This document shows, piece after piece, positions 1-7,831 of a DNA stretch of 9,209 nt. Position 1 is the stretch's first letter. Every line of letters starts with the position of its first letter. Below the pieces are notes generated by a model. That model saw nothing but the letters and a program-made list of their open reading frames with translations. It made no database searches and was not told the origin of the DNA. Source of the DNA: an uncultured Arsenicibacter sp. (GTDB lineage: Bacteria; Bacteroidota; Bacteroidia; Cytophagales; Spirosomataceae); the NCBI RefSeq assembly GCF_945952095.1, contig NZ_CAMFHL010000283.1, positions 1 through 9,209 on the forward strand, read 5' to 3'. A program made the position numbers and the translations under genes.

Positions 1-2351
1 ACCTTACCCTGCAACGCATCAAAATAGCTGTACGCGGCATTCTTCGCCCCCGTAGCATTCAGCAAATCAAGCGATAAGGTCCGGCTGTATTTCGGCTTGC
101 TCTTCCGCCAGTAAACCCGTACATCGGCACGGAAATAATCCGGCAGGCGGACATCAAAATCATTGCCTTTATATACGGTCCGGCCCGCATTCATTGAGCC
201 AACCGCATCAATCGTGCGATCCAGGTAGCCGCCCAGCTGCGTGATTTTGGCATTGACACCCCACGTACGGGTGCTGCCGTATTTCAGCCGCGTAAACTCC
301 TTACCGCCGGTCAGGGCCAGCGTATGCCGGCCGTTGAAACGCGTGTTCCGCCAGACGCCGTCGTTGGCCTGGTACTTCGAATCATACACCGATCCGGTCA
401 GCAACAGGTAATAGCCTTTGGTCAGGAACCGCTGATACGTCAGTTCCAGTCCCATATTCCGGCCTTTACCGGTGTTGGCCAGCTGCTCGGGACGGGCCGC
501 AAACTCGTTGATGTCGATAAAATTCAGGGCCGATGTCACACTGCCGGCATTTACCGACACCGGTACCTTAAACAGATACTGATAATAGACTTCCGCCTTC
601 AGGGATGAGGTTTCGGTCAGCGCACGGGTATATCCGGCCACGGCGTGATGGGCTTTAGTGAAGCCAAGGCCGGTATTACTGATCCCATTAACGGCGTCCA
701 GCGGTGAGCCTTTGGCCGCGATATAGGTCATGGGCTGCTGCGTCTGGCTGTGCAGGCCGTACGCAACTGTCAGCGTATTCACCGCATTGGGCGCATAGCG
801 GGCCGACAGCCGTGGCTCCAGCGAGAGGCTTTTGCTGTTCAGGGTAAAGAGGTTGGCGTGCAGACCGGCATTAATCATCACCGCTTCGTTCGGCGTCCAC
901 TGATAGTTGGCGTAAGGCTGAATCAGCCATGCCTGTAAGACGCCCTCCTGCACCCGTCCCTGCCGTGGCGGCGGGGTAAATGCAGTCTGGCTCTGCCACA
1001 AACCGGCCGATCCGTACCAGCGTGTCAGGTACAGGCCTGTCTGTAACCGGCGCTGATCGGTAATCCGGCGCGTCAGGGCGGCATGAATGGTGGCGCGGCC
1101 GTTGGTCGAGCGGTCACGCACATAGGCCGGCAGATTCACCGCCATCGCCTCTGCCGGCGACTGGAAACGGTTGTTGGTATTGGCCGATGCCACTGCGGAT
1201 ACTTTGATCGAGTAGCGGTCATTCAGCGCGCGGCTGTAGGTCAGGCCGGTGGCCAGCATCCGTGAGCTGAAATAAATATTGTAGCGGTCCTTGTCGGCCA
1301 GTCGTTCGGCGGGGTCTTCAGGGGCTTTGAAATCGTTGCTGCTGTTACCGGCCATCCCGAAAAAGGTCAGCGTCCCGCCTTTTTTCAGCGGTTGCGTCAG
1401 GTTAAACGACAAGTCCTGAAATTTGATAGTCTCGCCGCCGAAGGATACCCCCATCAGACCAAGCAGGCCGGTAAACGAGTACCGGTAGTTGACCAGGTAG
1501 GACGAGCCTCTGGTTTTATTGAGCGGCCCTTCAGCGGCCAGATCAAGGCCGATCAGGCCTGCCTGGGCCGTAAATTCGTGTTTCTCATTGTTGCCGGTCC
1601 GGAACCGCATGTCCAGAATACCGCCGATGGTGTTGCCGTATTCCGGCGAAAAAGCACCCGACAGAAAGCGCGTGGCTCCCAGCAGCTGGGCACTCAGGAT
1701 ATTTACCCCGCCCCCAGAGGACGTGGGCCGGTCGCCGATGGTACCGGCGTTGCTGAGGTGATTCGGGTTTACGATCTCAACGCCTTCGAGCCGCCAGATG
1801 GTGCCGGCCGGCGAGTTGCCCCGCACCGACAGGTTATTGGCCTGATCGTTGGTATTGACCACGCCGGGGAAGGAGGTCGCCAGCCGTGCCGGGTCAAGGT
1901 ATGTTGCGGCAAACCGCAGAATCTGCTCCGTCGAAATGGATTGAATGCTGCTGATGGTATTATCGGGGCGGCTGCCTTTCACTACCGTTTCGGCCAGGTT
2001 TTCGCTCCCCGGCTTCAGCCGGATCTCAATGATCTGTTCCTTACCCGATTCGAGCAGAATTTCCTGAATAATCTGTGTTTCATACCCCACAAAACGGCAG
2101 GTAAGCTGGTAGCGCCCGACAGGCAGCTTCGGCATCCGGTAACTGCCGTCGGTTTCAGTCGTCAGGTTATACACCTGGGTGGCATCTTCGATCTGCAGGC
2201 CCGCACCGGGCAGCGGCTTTTCCGTATCAGCATCCAGCACATGCCCGCGGATGGTTTGGGTCGGATGGCCCGGCCCCTGCTGTGCCAGAGACAACGTTGA
2301 CAGGCCAGCCAGTAAAAGAAGTAACAGGTAAAGATTTCGTACGATAGGCAT
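1..2351 (-). CDS. TonB-dependent outer-membrane receptor with carboxypeptidase-regulatory-like domain (3' end off the window)
   Basis: This is an outer-membrane beta-barrel receptor that takes up a substrate using energy from TonB-ExbB-ExbD. The frame stays open from the ATG at 2351 to the left edge (783 codons), so the C-terminus is missing. Residues 1-23 form a signal peptide (MPIVRN, a run of leucines, then SLAQQ). Residues about 32-112 are a carboxypeptidase-regulatory-like beta-sandwich (IRGHVLDADTEKPLPGAGL, then TDGSYRMPKLPVGRY). A TonB-box-like ETVVKGS lies at 120-126. The plug follows at about 130-250, with LSVRGNSPAG and LEGVEIVNPNHL, and the barrel starts at about 255. The last readable residues, near SLDLLNATGAKN, resemble the final strands of such receptors, so I infer that only a few tens of residues are missing. 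No SusD-like lipoprotein lies upstream, so this is probably not a SusC/SusD glycan system. The substrate cannot be told. The family call is firm. Confidence 0.93.
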   Translation of the reverse strand, partial: MPIVRNLYLLLLLLAGLSTLSLAQQGPGHPTQTIRGHVLDADTEKPLPGAGLQIEDATQVYNLTTETDGSYRMPKLPVGRYQLTCRFVGYETQIIQEILLESGKEQIIEIRLKPGSENLAETVVKGSRPDNTISSIQSISTEQILRFAATYLDPARLATSFPGVVNTNDQANNLSVRGNSPAGTIWRLEGVEIVNPNHLSNAGTIGDRPTSSGGGVNILSAQLLGATRFLSGAFSPEYGNTIGGILDMRFRTGNNEKHEFTAQAGLIGLDLAAEGPLNKTRGSSYLVNYRYSFTGLLGLMGVSFGGETIKFQDLSFNLTQPLKKGGTLTFFGMAGNSSNDFKAPEDPAERLADKDRYNIYFSSRMLATGLTYSRALNDRYSIKVSAVASANTNNRFQSPAEAMAVNLPAYVRDRSTNGRATIHAALTRRITDQRRLQTGLYLTRWYGSAGLWQSQTAFTPPPRQGRVQEGVLQAWLIQPYANYQWTPNEAVMINAGLHANLFTLNSKSLSLEPRLSARYAPNAVNTLTVAYGLHSQTQQPMTYIAAKGSPLDAVNGISNTGLGFTKAHHAVAGYTRALTETSSLKAEVYYQYLFKVPVSVNAGSVTSALNFIDINEFAARPEQLANTGKGRNMGLELTYQRFLTKGYYLLLTGSVYDSKYQANDGVWRNTRFNGRHTLALTGGKEFTRLKYGSTRTWGVNAKITQLGGYLDRTIDAVGSMNAGRTVYKGNDFDVRLPDYFRADVRVYWRKSKPKYSRTLSLDLLNATGAKNAAYSYFDALQGK

Positions 2352-2363
2352 TGCGGAATTGTG

Positions 2364-2371
2364 CAAACTTA
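2364..2371 (-). promoter_or_regulatory. Candidate -7 element (TAAGTTTG) of the receptor gene
   Basis: Read on the minus strand, TAAGTTTG matches the Bacteroidota -7 consensus TAnnTTTG exactly. It ends 12 bases before the receptor ATG at 2351, in an AT-rich divergent spacer. No clear TTG or TTTG -33 element lies 17-23 bases upstream. The predicted leader would be only about 5-8 nucleotides, which is unusually short, so the match could be chance. On the plus strand the same spacer holds a weaker match, TTATTTTG at 2387-2394, which might serve the gene at 2429. Confidence 0.4.
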
Positions 2372-2428
2372 TTTTTTGATAATGAGTTATTTTGTCATTT
2401 CATCAGCCAGTGCAAAACAAGTACGCCT

Positions 2429-3076
2429 ATGCCAACCATGAACACCCCGTTCGAAACCAACCTCTTCCGGCATTTGTCGCAATTCTTTGCTGATCACCAC
2501 TATTTGTTACTGGCTGACCAAAAACAATTTCGCAAAATTACGCCTACAGGCTTTCAAAACGTCATTTTTTCTCCTTCTTTTTACCAGGATGAAATTTGGG
2601 TAGATATTTTGTTCGGTACCCGCAATCAGCAGATCGAACAGATTGCCCAGCAGTTTCTGCGGAATGCGCCGGAATTCCGCGATCACGCCAACACGACAAT
2701 TGTTGCCCTCGGCAAATTCAGAGACACGCCTTATTTCCGGTACAAACTCAAACCGGATGAATCAACAGAAACACTCTGCCGCGACGTTGAATCGTTTTTC
2801 CGGAAGGATGGCTTTGCTTTTCTCGACAAACACGGGAGTATCGATGCCATAGACACGCTGCTGAACAGCCAGCCCGATCAGCCCTGCAAGTTTCTGTACA
2901 ACCAGACGCATCGCTGTTATAAAGGACTCATTGCGGCACACCTCAACCACAATCCCCGCTTCGACGGGCTGATTGACCGGTACCGGCTCGAATTGCAGCG
3001 ACAGACACAGAACCCCCACGAACAGCTGCAGTTTGAACGCCTCATTGCCTATCTGTTGCATTATTCAGCCAATTAG
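2429..3076 (+). CDS. Uncharacterised cytosolic protein, 215 aa
   Basis: I do not recognise this gene. It encodes 215 residues starting MPTMNTPFETNLFRH. I chose the ATG at 2429 (a second lies at 2438). The frame stays open upstream to a TTG at 2351, but that would run through the divergent promoter and abut the receptor start. There is no signal peptide or membrane segment. The protein is rich in aromatic, Gln and Asn residues, with cysteines at 117, 153 and 163. The first half looks alpha/beta: FRKITPTGFQNVIFSPS at 34-50, then EIWVDILFGTRNQQIEQIAQQF. The second half looks helical. This layout loosely recalls DUF4304-type proteins, but I cannot confirm that. The gene is transcribed divergently from the receptor and is not visibly coupled to the efflux genes 284 bases downstream. 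Its codon pattern is consistent with a real gene, and the opposite-strand frames are shadows. Confidence 0.75.
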   Translation: MPTMNTPFETNLFRHLSQFFADHHYLLLADQKQFRKITPTGFQNVIFSPSFYQDEIWVDILFGTRNQQIEQIAQQFLRNAPEFRDHANTTIVALGKFRDTPYFRYKLKPDESTETLCRDVESFFRKDGFAFLDKHGSIDAIDTLLNSQPDQPCKFLYNQTHRCYKGLIAAHLNHNPRFDGLIDRYRLELQRQTQNPHEQLQFERLIAYLLHYSAN

Positions 3077-3360
3077 TCTCCCTTCATCTGTTTTTGTAAC
3101 TGCGAATAACTACCTCCGTCAGCATCGGTTTTGCGGCCCGTTTCCGGTCGATTTGTGGTTCTATTCCATCTATGAAAACACCCCGTTAGTATATTCTCAC
3201 TATGCCCTGGTTGTCTACGTCGGGGAATAAAGGATAACTTTCCGTTTAATTATTGGTGAAATAGTGTTTTCCGGCTTGTAAAACGCTCCGGCTACCGGCC
3301 TGAACAAAGCGTTGATTTTCCGGTTTAGCACTCAGTTAACGAATCGTTTCCAGCATAAAC
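3077..3360 (+). other. Intergenic leader region of the efflux operon
   Basis: This 284-base stretch separates the unknown gene from the adaptor. I see no convincing gene in it; the one open frame across it is a continuation of an out-of-frame reading of the gene to its left. It contains a candidate promoter (3211-3242). It also holds a weak two-part inverted repeat: AACGCT at 3282-3287 pairs with AGCGTT at 3308-3313, enclosing CCGG-CTA-CCGG at 3288-3298. No strong intrinsic terminator follows the unknown gene, so read-through into the efflux genes is possible. Confidence 0.5.
3211..3242 (+). promoter_or_regulatory. Candidate promoter of the adaptor-permease operon
   Basis: TTG at 3211-3213 and TAACTTTC at 3235-3242 are separated by 21 bases. 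This fits the Bacteroidota pattern TTG-N17-23-TAnnTTTG except for the last base of the -7 element. Transcription would begin near 3247, giving a leader of about 115 bases before the GTG start of the adaptor. The match is imperfect and rests on sequence alone. Confidence 0.35.
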
Positions 3361-4557
3361 GTGAAAAGATGGACTGCTATAGGCCTTGTCGTTGTGATCG
3401 TCGGCGGGCTTTTTGTGTACAACAAGTATTTTAAGAAAGGATCAGAGAAAGGCCCCGAAGGGAAGGCAGCAGAAGGCGGAAAAGGCGGTGACGGAAAAGG
3501 AAAAGGCGGCCCCGGTGGCGGCGGACCTACATCTGTCAACGGCTTTATTGTTATCAAACAGGCCCTGAAGGAAGAAGTTGTAGCGACGGGCTCTCTGCTC
3601 GCGAACGAACAGGTTGATATTTTTCCGGAAGTATCAGGCCGGATTACCCAGCTGAATATCCGCGAAGGACAACCGGTTGCCGCCGGTACGCTGCTGGTCA
3701 AACTCTATGACGCCGACCTGAAAGCCCAGCTACAGCGGTTATTGGTACAGGAAGAAAACGCCCGCCGGACCGAAGACCGGAACAAGCAGTTGCTGGCCCG
3801 CGGCGGTATCAGCCAGCAGGAATACGATATCGTTGTGACGAACCTCAAAAGTGCCCTTGCCGATATTGAGGTGGTTAAGGCAAACCTCCGCCGGACCGAA
3901 ATCCGGGCACCGTTTTCGGGTGTCATCGGTCTGCGGAATGTCAGCTTAGGAGCCTATGTAACACCGAATACGCTGATCGCCCGCCTGCAGCAGACCTCTT
4001 CCCTGAAACTTGATTTCTCGGTTCCCGAAAAATACGGGGTGTCGATTCGTCAGGGCAGCGAAGTGCGGTTTACAGTCGATGCCTACAGCAAACCGTTTTC
4101 CGGTCAGGTGTATGCGCTCGAGCCGTCTGTCGAAGAAGCGACCCGTAACCTCCGCATCCGTGCTCGCGTAAACAATACCGGCGCCCAGCTGCGTCCGGGC
4201 TCGTTTGCCAAGGTAACACTGACCATTCAGAACGAAAGCGGCATGATTGTGCCGACTCAGGCCGTCATTCCGCAAACCCGCAGTAAGCAGGTGGTACTGG
4301 TGAAAAACGGTAAGGCCGTATTTAAAGACGTAACTACCGGCATCCGCTCGGCCAGTACAATCCAGATTTTATCGGGTATTCAGGTCGGTGATACGGTGGC
4401 AACCACCGGCTTGCTGTTCCTCAAACCGGACGGTGATGTGAAGGTCAGCCGTGTGGTAACCCTGCAAAGTATCAAACCGATTGAACAGCCCGGCAGCGCA
4501 AAACCGTCGCAACCGGACAGTGTACCGGCCGCCGATACAAAACAGGCAAAGCTTTAG
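3361..4557 (+). CDS. RND efflux periplasmic adaptor (membrane fusion protein)
   Basis: This is the periplasmic adaptor (HlyD/AcrA-like) that links an RND permease to an outer-membrane channel. It has 398 residues, usual for the family. Residues 4-20 form an N-terminal membrane anchor or uncleaved signal; there is no lipobox cysteine. A Gly/Lys-rich low-complexity linker follows at about 26-56. The first half of the biotinyl-lipoyl fold is at about 85-118 (PEVSGRITQLNIREGQPV), with a short alpha-hairpin at 118-175. The second lipoyl half is at 178-208 (TEIRAPFSGVIGLRN), the beta-barrel at 214-290 ending in LRPGSFAKVTL, and the membrane-proximal domain from 295 (MIVPTQAVIPQ). The start is GTG: an in-frame stop lies a few codons upstream and there is no in-frame ATG nearby. 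The permease gene follows after 52 bases on the same strand, so the two are almost certainly one operon. The substrate is unknown. Confidence 0.95.
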   Translation: MKRWTAIGLVVVIVGGLFVYNKYFKKGSEKGPEGKAAEGGKGGDGKGKGGPGGGGPTSVNGFIVIKQALKEEVVATGSLLANEQVDIFPEVSGRITQLNIREGQPVAAGTLLVKLYDADLKAQLQRLLVQEENARRTEDRNKQLLARGGISQQEYDIVVTNLKSALADIEVVKANLRRTEIRAPFSGVIGLRNVSLGAYVTPNTLIARLQQTSSLKLDFSVPEKYGVSIRQGSEVRFTVDAYSKPFSGQVYALEPSVEEATRNLRIRARVNNTGAQLRPGSFAKVTLTIQNESGMIVPTQAVIPQTRSKQVVLVKNGKAVFKDVTTGIRSASTIQILSGIQVGDTVATTGLLFLKPDGDVKVSRVVTLQSIKPIEQPGSAKPSQPDSVPAADTKQAKL

Positions 4558-4563
4558 GGCGTA

Positions 4564-4584
4564 AGCGGACAGAAAACTGCCGCT
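4564..4584 (+). other. Intercistronic hairpin between adaptor and permease
   Basis: AGCGG (4564-4568) and CAG (4570-4572) pair with CTG (4577-4579) and CCGCT (4580-4584). The stem has eight base pairs with one bulged A and an AAAA loop. No T-tract follows, so it is not an intrinsic terminator. It sits just after the adaptor stop codon and may influence mRNA stability or the ratio of the two proteins; that role is inference. Confidence 0.4.
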
Positions 4585-4609
4585 ATTGACAACGTAGATC
4601 AACTAAGTT

Positions 4610-7600
4610 ATGAGTCTTTCCTCACTAAGTCTGAACCGGCCGGTCTTCGCGATGGTGATGTCAATCGTCATCGTTCTGTTCGGTGTCATTGGCTTTACGT
4701 TCCTGGGCGTCCGGGAGTATCCGGCCATTGATCCGCCGATTATTTCCGTCCGGACAAGCTATACGGGGGCCAACCCCGAAATCATTGAATCCCAGATTAC
4801 GGAGCCGATTGAAAAATCGCTCAACAGTATTGAAGGGATCCGTAATATTTCGTCGCAAAGTTCGCTGGGGGTTAGTTCAATCACCGTCGAATTCGAACTC
4901 GGTGCTGACCTTGAGCGGGCCGCCAACGACGTACGGGATAAGGTATCACAGGCGCAGCGTCAGCTTCCGCAGGACATTGATGCCCCGCCGGTCGTCACTA
5001 AGGCCGATGCCAACTCCGACCCTATCGTGTTTATGCCGGTGCAAAGTACGAGCCGCAACATTATGCAGCTGTCCGACTACGCCGAAAACGTGTTGCAGGA
5101 ACGGTTGCAGACTATTCCGGGCGTTAGCCAGGTAAACATCTACGGGCAGAAACGCTTTGCCATGCGTCTGTGGATTGATCCGCTGAAACTGGCCGCCTAC
5201 AACATGACGATTCAGGATATCGAACAGGCGTTGTCGCGGCAGAACGTGGAGTTGCCAAGCGGTAAAATCTACGGCAACAATACCGAACTGACCGTTAAGT
5301 CGGTCGGCCGGCTGCTGACCGAAGACGATTTCAATAACCTGATTGTCCGCCAGACATCGGGTCAGATCGTCCGCTTTAAGGATATCGGGAATGCCATTCT
5401 GGGGCCGGAAAATGAAGAGACCCAGTCGAAGCAAAACGGGATACAGGGGGTGATTCTGGTGCTAATTCCGCAACCGGGTGCCAACTACGTCGATATTGCC
5501 AACGAGTTCTACAAGCGGTATGAGCAGCTCAAAAAAGAACTGCCCGACGATATTCAGGTGAGTATCGGGATTGACCGCAGTACGTTTATCCGGAAAGCCA
5601 TCGAAGAAGTGGGCGAAACCCTGCTGCTTTCGTTTGTGCTCGTGGTACTGGTTATTTACTTCTTCTTCCGTGACTGGCTGATTGCGTTCCGACCGCTCAT
5701 TGACATTCCGGTGTCGCTCATCGGTGCGTTTTTCATCATGTACATTGCCGACTTCAGTATCAACGTGTTAACACTGTTAGGTATCGTACTGGCAACGGGT
5801 CTGGTGGTAGATGACGGTATTGTGGTGACGGAGAATATCTTCAAGAAAATCGAGCAGGGCATGGATACCGAACAGGCGGCTAAGGAAGGCTCGGATGAGA
5901 TTTTCTTCGCCGTTATTGCCACGTCGATTACGCTGGCGGTGGTGTTCCTGCCGATCATCTTCCTGCAAGGGTTCGTGGGCCGTCTGTTCCGCGAATTCGG
6001 TATTGTCGTTGCCGGTGCAGTATTGATCTCGGCTTTCGTTTCCCTGACCCTGACACCGGTTCTGAGCGTGAAGCTGACCAGCAAAAACCACGGTAAGGAT
6101 TCATGGTTTTACAAGAAAACCGAGCCGTTCTTCCAATGGCTGGACAGCAGCTACCGGAGTTCTCTGAGCAGTTTCATGAAATCGCGGGGCTGGTCACTGG
6201 CGATGATCGGGGTTTGTATTGCGATCATTGTCGGTGTCGGCGGTATGCTGAAATCCGAACTCGCACCACTGGAAGACCGTGGTCGCCTGCGGGTTCCGAT
6301 TACGGCTCCGGAAGGAACAAGTTTTGACGCCATGGCCAACATCACCGAACGCGTTACCCAGCTGGTTCTCGACTCGATTCCGGAAACAAAGCTGACTTTC
6401 AGTGTGGTGGCGCCGGGCTTCTCGGGCGGCGGCGCGGTAAACTCCGGCTTTATTTTCATTAACATGTCGGAGCCATCCGAGCGTAAGCGGTCCCAGCAGC
6501 AGATTGCTGACTTCCTGACGGCCAACCTGCGGAAGATCAGTGATGCCCGGATGTTCCCGACTCAGGAACAAACCATTCAGGTGGGCCGCGGTGGTGGTCA
6601 GCCGGTTCAGTTTGTCCTCCAGAACCTGAATTTTGAGAAACTGCGGGAAAAACTGCCGGTATTTATGGATGAAGTCCGGAAAGATCCGACGTTCCAGAAC
6701 CCCGACGTTGACCTCAAATTCAACAAGCCTGAATTAAATATTACGATTGACCGGGAGAAAGCCACCAGTCTGGGGCTTTCGGTTCTTGACGTGTCGAATA
6801 CACTTCAGTTAGCACTCAGTAACCGACGTCTGGCTTACTTCCTCATGAACGGGAAGCAATATCAGGTGGTGGGTCAGGTAGACCGCGCCAACCGCGACGA
6901 ACCGGTCGATCTGGCGGCATTCTACGTCCGGAACAATCAGGGGCAGCTGATTCAGCTCGACAACCTGGTGAAGTTTCAGGAAGTCAGTTCACCGCCGCAG
7001 GTTTATCACTATAACCGGTTTAAATCGGCGACGATCTCAGCCGGTCTGGCCCCCGGCAAAACCATCGGCGACGGGGTAGCAGCCATGCAGGCAATTGCTG
7101 CCCGGACCCTCGACGATACGTTCCAGACGGCGCTTTCGGGCCCGTCGCGTGACTATGCCGAAAGCTCATCGAACACGTTGTTTGCCTTCGGCCTCGCGCT
7201 CATTCTGGTTTACCTCATTCTGGCCGCGCAGTTTGACAGCTTTGTCGATCCGTTTATCATCATGATTACGGTGCCGCTGGCGATTGCCGGTGCGGTGCTG
7301 TCGCTGTGGTTATTCGGGCAGACGCTGAACATCTTCAGCCAGATCGGTATCATTATGCTGGTGGGTCTGGTTACCAAAAACGGTATCCTCATCGTGGAGT
7401 TTGCCAACGAACAGCGCAAGGAAGGCAGGAACAAGTACGATGCCGCCGTAGAAGCGGCAGCCATGCGTCTGCGTCCGATTCTGATGACAACCCTCGTAGC
7501 GGCTTTTGGTGCCCTGCCGCTTGCCCTTGCTTTGGGGGCGGCTTCTAAAAGCCGGATGCCGCTCGGTATTGTGATCGTGGGCGGGCTGTTGTTCTCCCTG

Positions 7601-7762
7601 GTGCTGACGCTCTACGTCGTTCCGGCGATTTATACGTACATGACCCGTCGTAAAGACGAAATTCATCCAGCTGATGCCAAACGGCCGCTTCCGCAGCCGG
7701 CCGGCCGCTCAACCGGCGATTCGGAAGATCCAAAACAAATGGAAGTCCGGCTGGACCATTAA
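4610..7762 (+). CDS. RND efflux permease, AcrB/HAE1 type
   Basis: This is the inner-membrane, proton-driven pump of a tripartite exporter, 1050 residues long as is usual for the family. Twelve membrane segments can be placed: TM1 at about 11-32, TM2-TM6 within 336-486, TM7 at about 528-547 and TM8-TM12 within 855-1010. Two large periplasmic porter loops lie between TM1 and TM2 and between TM7 and TM8. The proton-relay residues are present: D401 and D402 in TM4 (GLVVDDGIVVTENI), K923 in TM10 (GLVTKNGILIVEFAN), and R953 and T960 in TM11 (MRLRPILMTT). These correspond to AcrB D407, D408, K940, R971 and T978, so the pump should be active. No frameshift is seen. The acidic pair and the porter-loop pattern fit drug/hydrophobe (HAE1) pumps better than heavy-metal pumps, but the substrate cannot be assigned. 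No outer-membrane channel gene follows. The start ATG has no Shine-Dalgarno sequence. Confidence 0.96.
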   Translation: MSLSSLSLNRPVFAMVMSIVIVLFGVIGFTFLGVREYPAIDPPIISVRTSYTGANPEIIESQITEPIEKSLNSIEGIRNISSQSSLGVSSITVEFELGADLERAANDVRDKVSQAQRQLPQDIDAPPVVTKADANSDPIVFMPVQSTSRNIMQLSDYAENVLQERLQTIPGVSQVNIYGQKRFAMRLWIDPLKLAAYNMTIQDIEQALSRQNVELPSGKIYGNNTELTVKSVGRLLTEDDFNNLIVRQTSGQIVRFKDIGNAILGPENEETQSKQNGIQGVILVLIPQPGANYVDIANEFYKRYEQLKKELPDDIQVSIGIDRSTFIRKAIEEVGETLLLSFVLVVLVIYFFFRDWLIAFRPLIDIPVSLIGAFFIMYIADFSINVLTLLGIVLATGLVVDDGIVVTENIFKKIEQGMDTEQAAKEGSDEIFFAVIATSITLAVVFLPIIFLQGFVGRLFREFGIVVAGAVLISAFVSLTLTPVLSVKLTSKNHGKDSWFYKKTEPFFQWLDSSYRSSLSSFMKSRGWSLAMIGVCIAIIVGVGGMLKSELAPLEDRGRLRVPITAPEGTSFDAMANITERVTQLVLDSIPETKLTFSVVAPGFSGGGAVNSGFIFINMSEPSERKRSQQQIADFLTANLRKISDARMFPTQEQTIQVGRGGGQPVQFVLQNLNFEKLREKLPVFMDEVRKDPTFQNPDVDLKFNKPELNITIDREKATSLGLSVLDVSNTLQLALSNRRLAYFLMNGKQYQVVGQVDRANRDEPVDLAAFYVRNNQGQLIQLDNLVKFQEVSSPPQVYHYNRFKSATISAGLAPGKTIGDGVAAMQAIAARTLDDTFQTALSGPSRDYAESSSNTLFAFGLALILVYLILAAQFDSFVDPFIIMITVPLAIAGAVLSLWLFGQTLNIFSQIGIIMLVGLVTKNGILIVEFANEQRKEGRNKYDAAVEAAAMRLRPILMTTLVAAFGALPLALALGAASKSRMPLGIVIVGGLLFSLVLTLYVVPAIYTYMTRRKDEIHPADAKRPLPQPAGRSTGDSEDPKQMEVRLDH

Positions 7763-7782
7763 TTCCGGCCGGTAAACGGAAG

Positions 7783-7816
7783 AAAAGGGCGAACTGATCA
7801 GTCGGTTCGCCCTTTT
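7783..7816 (+). terminator. Strong intrinsic terminator after the efflux operon
   Basis: The arm AAAAGGGCGAACTGA at 7783-7797 pairs with TCGGTTCGCCCTTTT at 7802-7816 around a TCAG loop. The stem is 15 bp with one G-U wobble, and its outer 12 pairs are perfect. The A-tract and T-tract flanks make it potentially bidirectional. It lies 20 bases after the permease stop codon and ends the adaptor-permease transcript before argH. Confidence 0.88.
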
Positions 7817-7831
7817 CGTTATCAGAATCCC

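Noticed and set aside
60..130. Possible frameshift near the receptor C-terminus
   Set aside because: A first reading gave a stop, but careful rereading of these bases keeps the frame open through RKSKPKYSRTLSLDLLNATG to the window edge. The stop was my own copying error.
1392..2300. A 302-codon open frame on the plus strand, antisense to the receptor
   Set aside because: It is a shadow of the receptor, whose minus-strand frame shows a signal peptide and clear plug motifs. The antisense translation has no recognisable domain and is rich in Arg, Gln and Gly, as expected for a mirror frame in GC-rich DNA.
2351..2428. N-terminal extension of the unknown protein from a TTG at 2351
   Set aside because: It would begin exactly at the divergent receptor start, cover the whole promoter spacer and add 26 residues of AT-rich translation. 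The ATG at 2429 is more likely.
3267..3323. Repeated TTTTCCGG octamer upstream of the adaptor, considered as a regulator site
   Set aside because: CCGG-containing words are very common throughout this window, including inside coding sequence, so two copies carry little information.
5656..6084. Minus-strand open frames inside the permease gene
   Set aside because: They lie antisense to the conserved TM4-TM6 region of the permease, whose own frame carries the proton-relay motif. Their composition fits reverse-complemented membrane codons.
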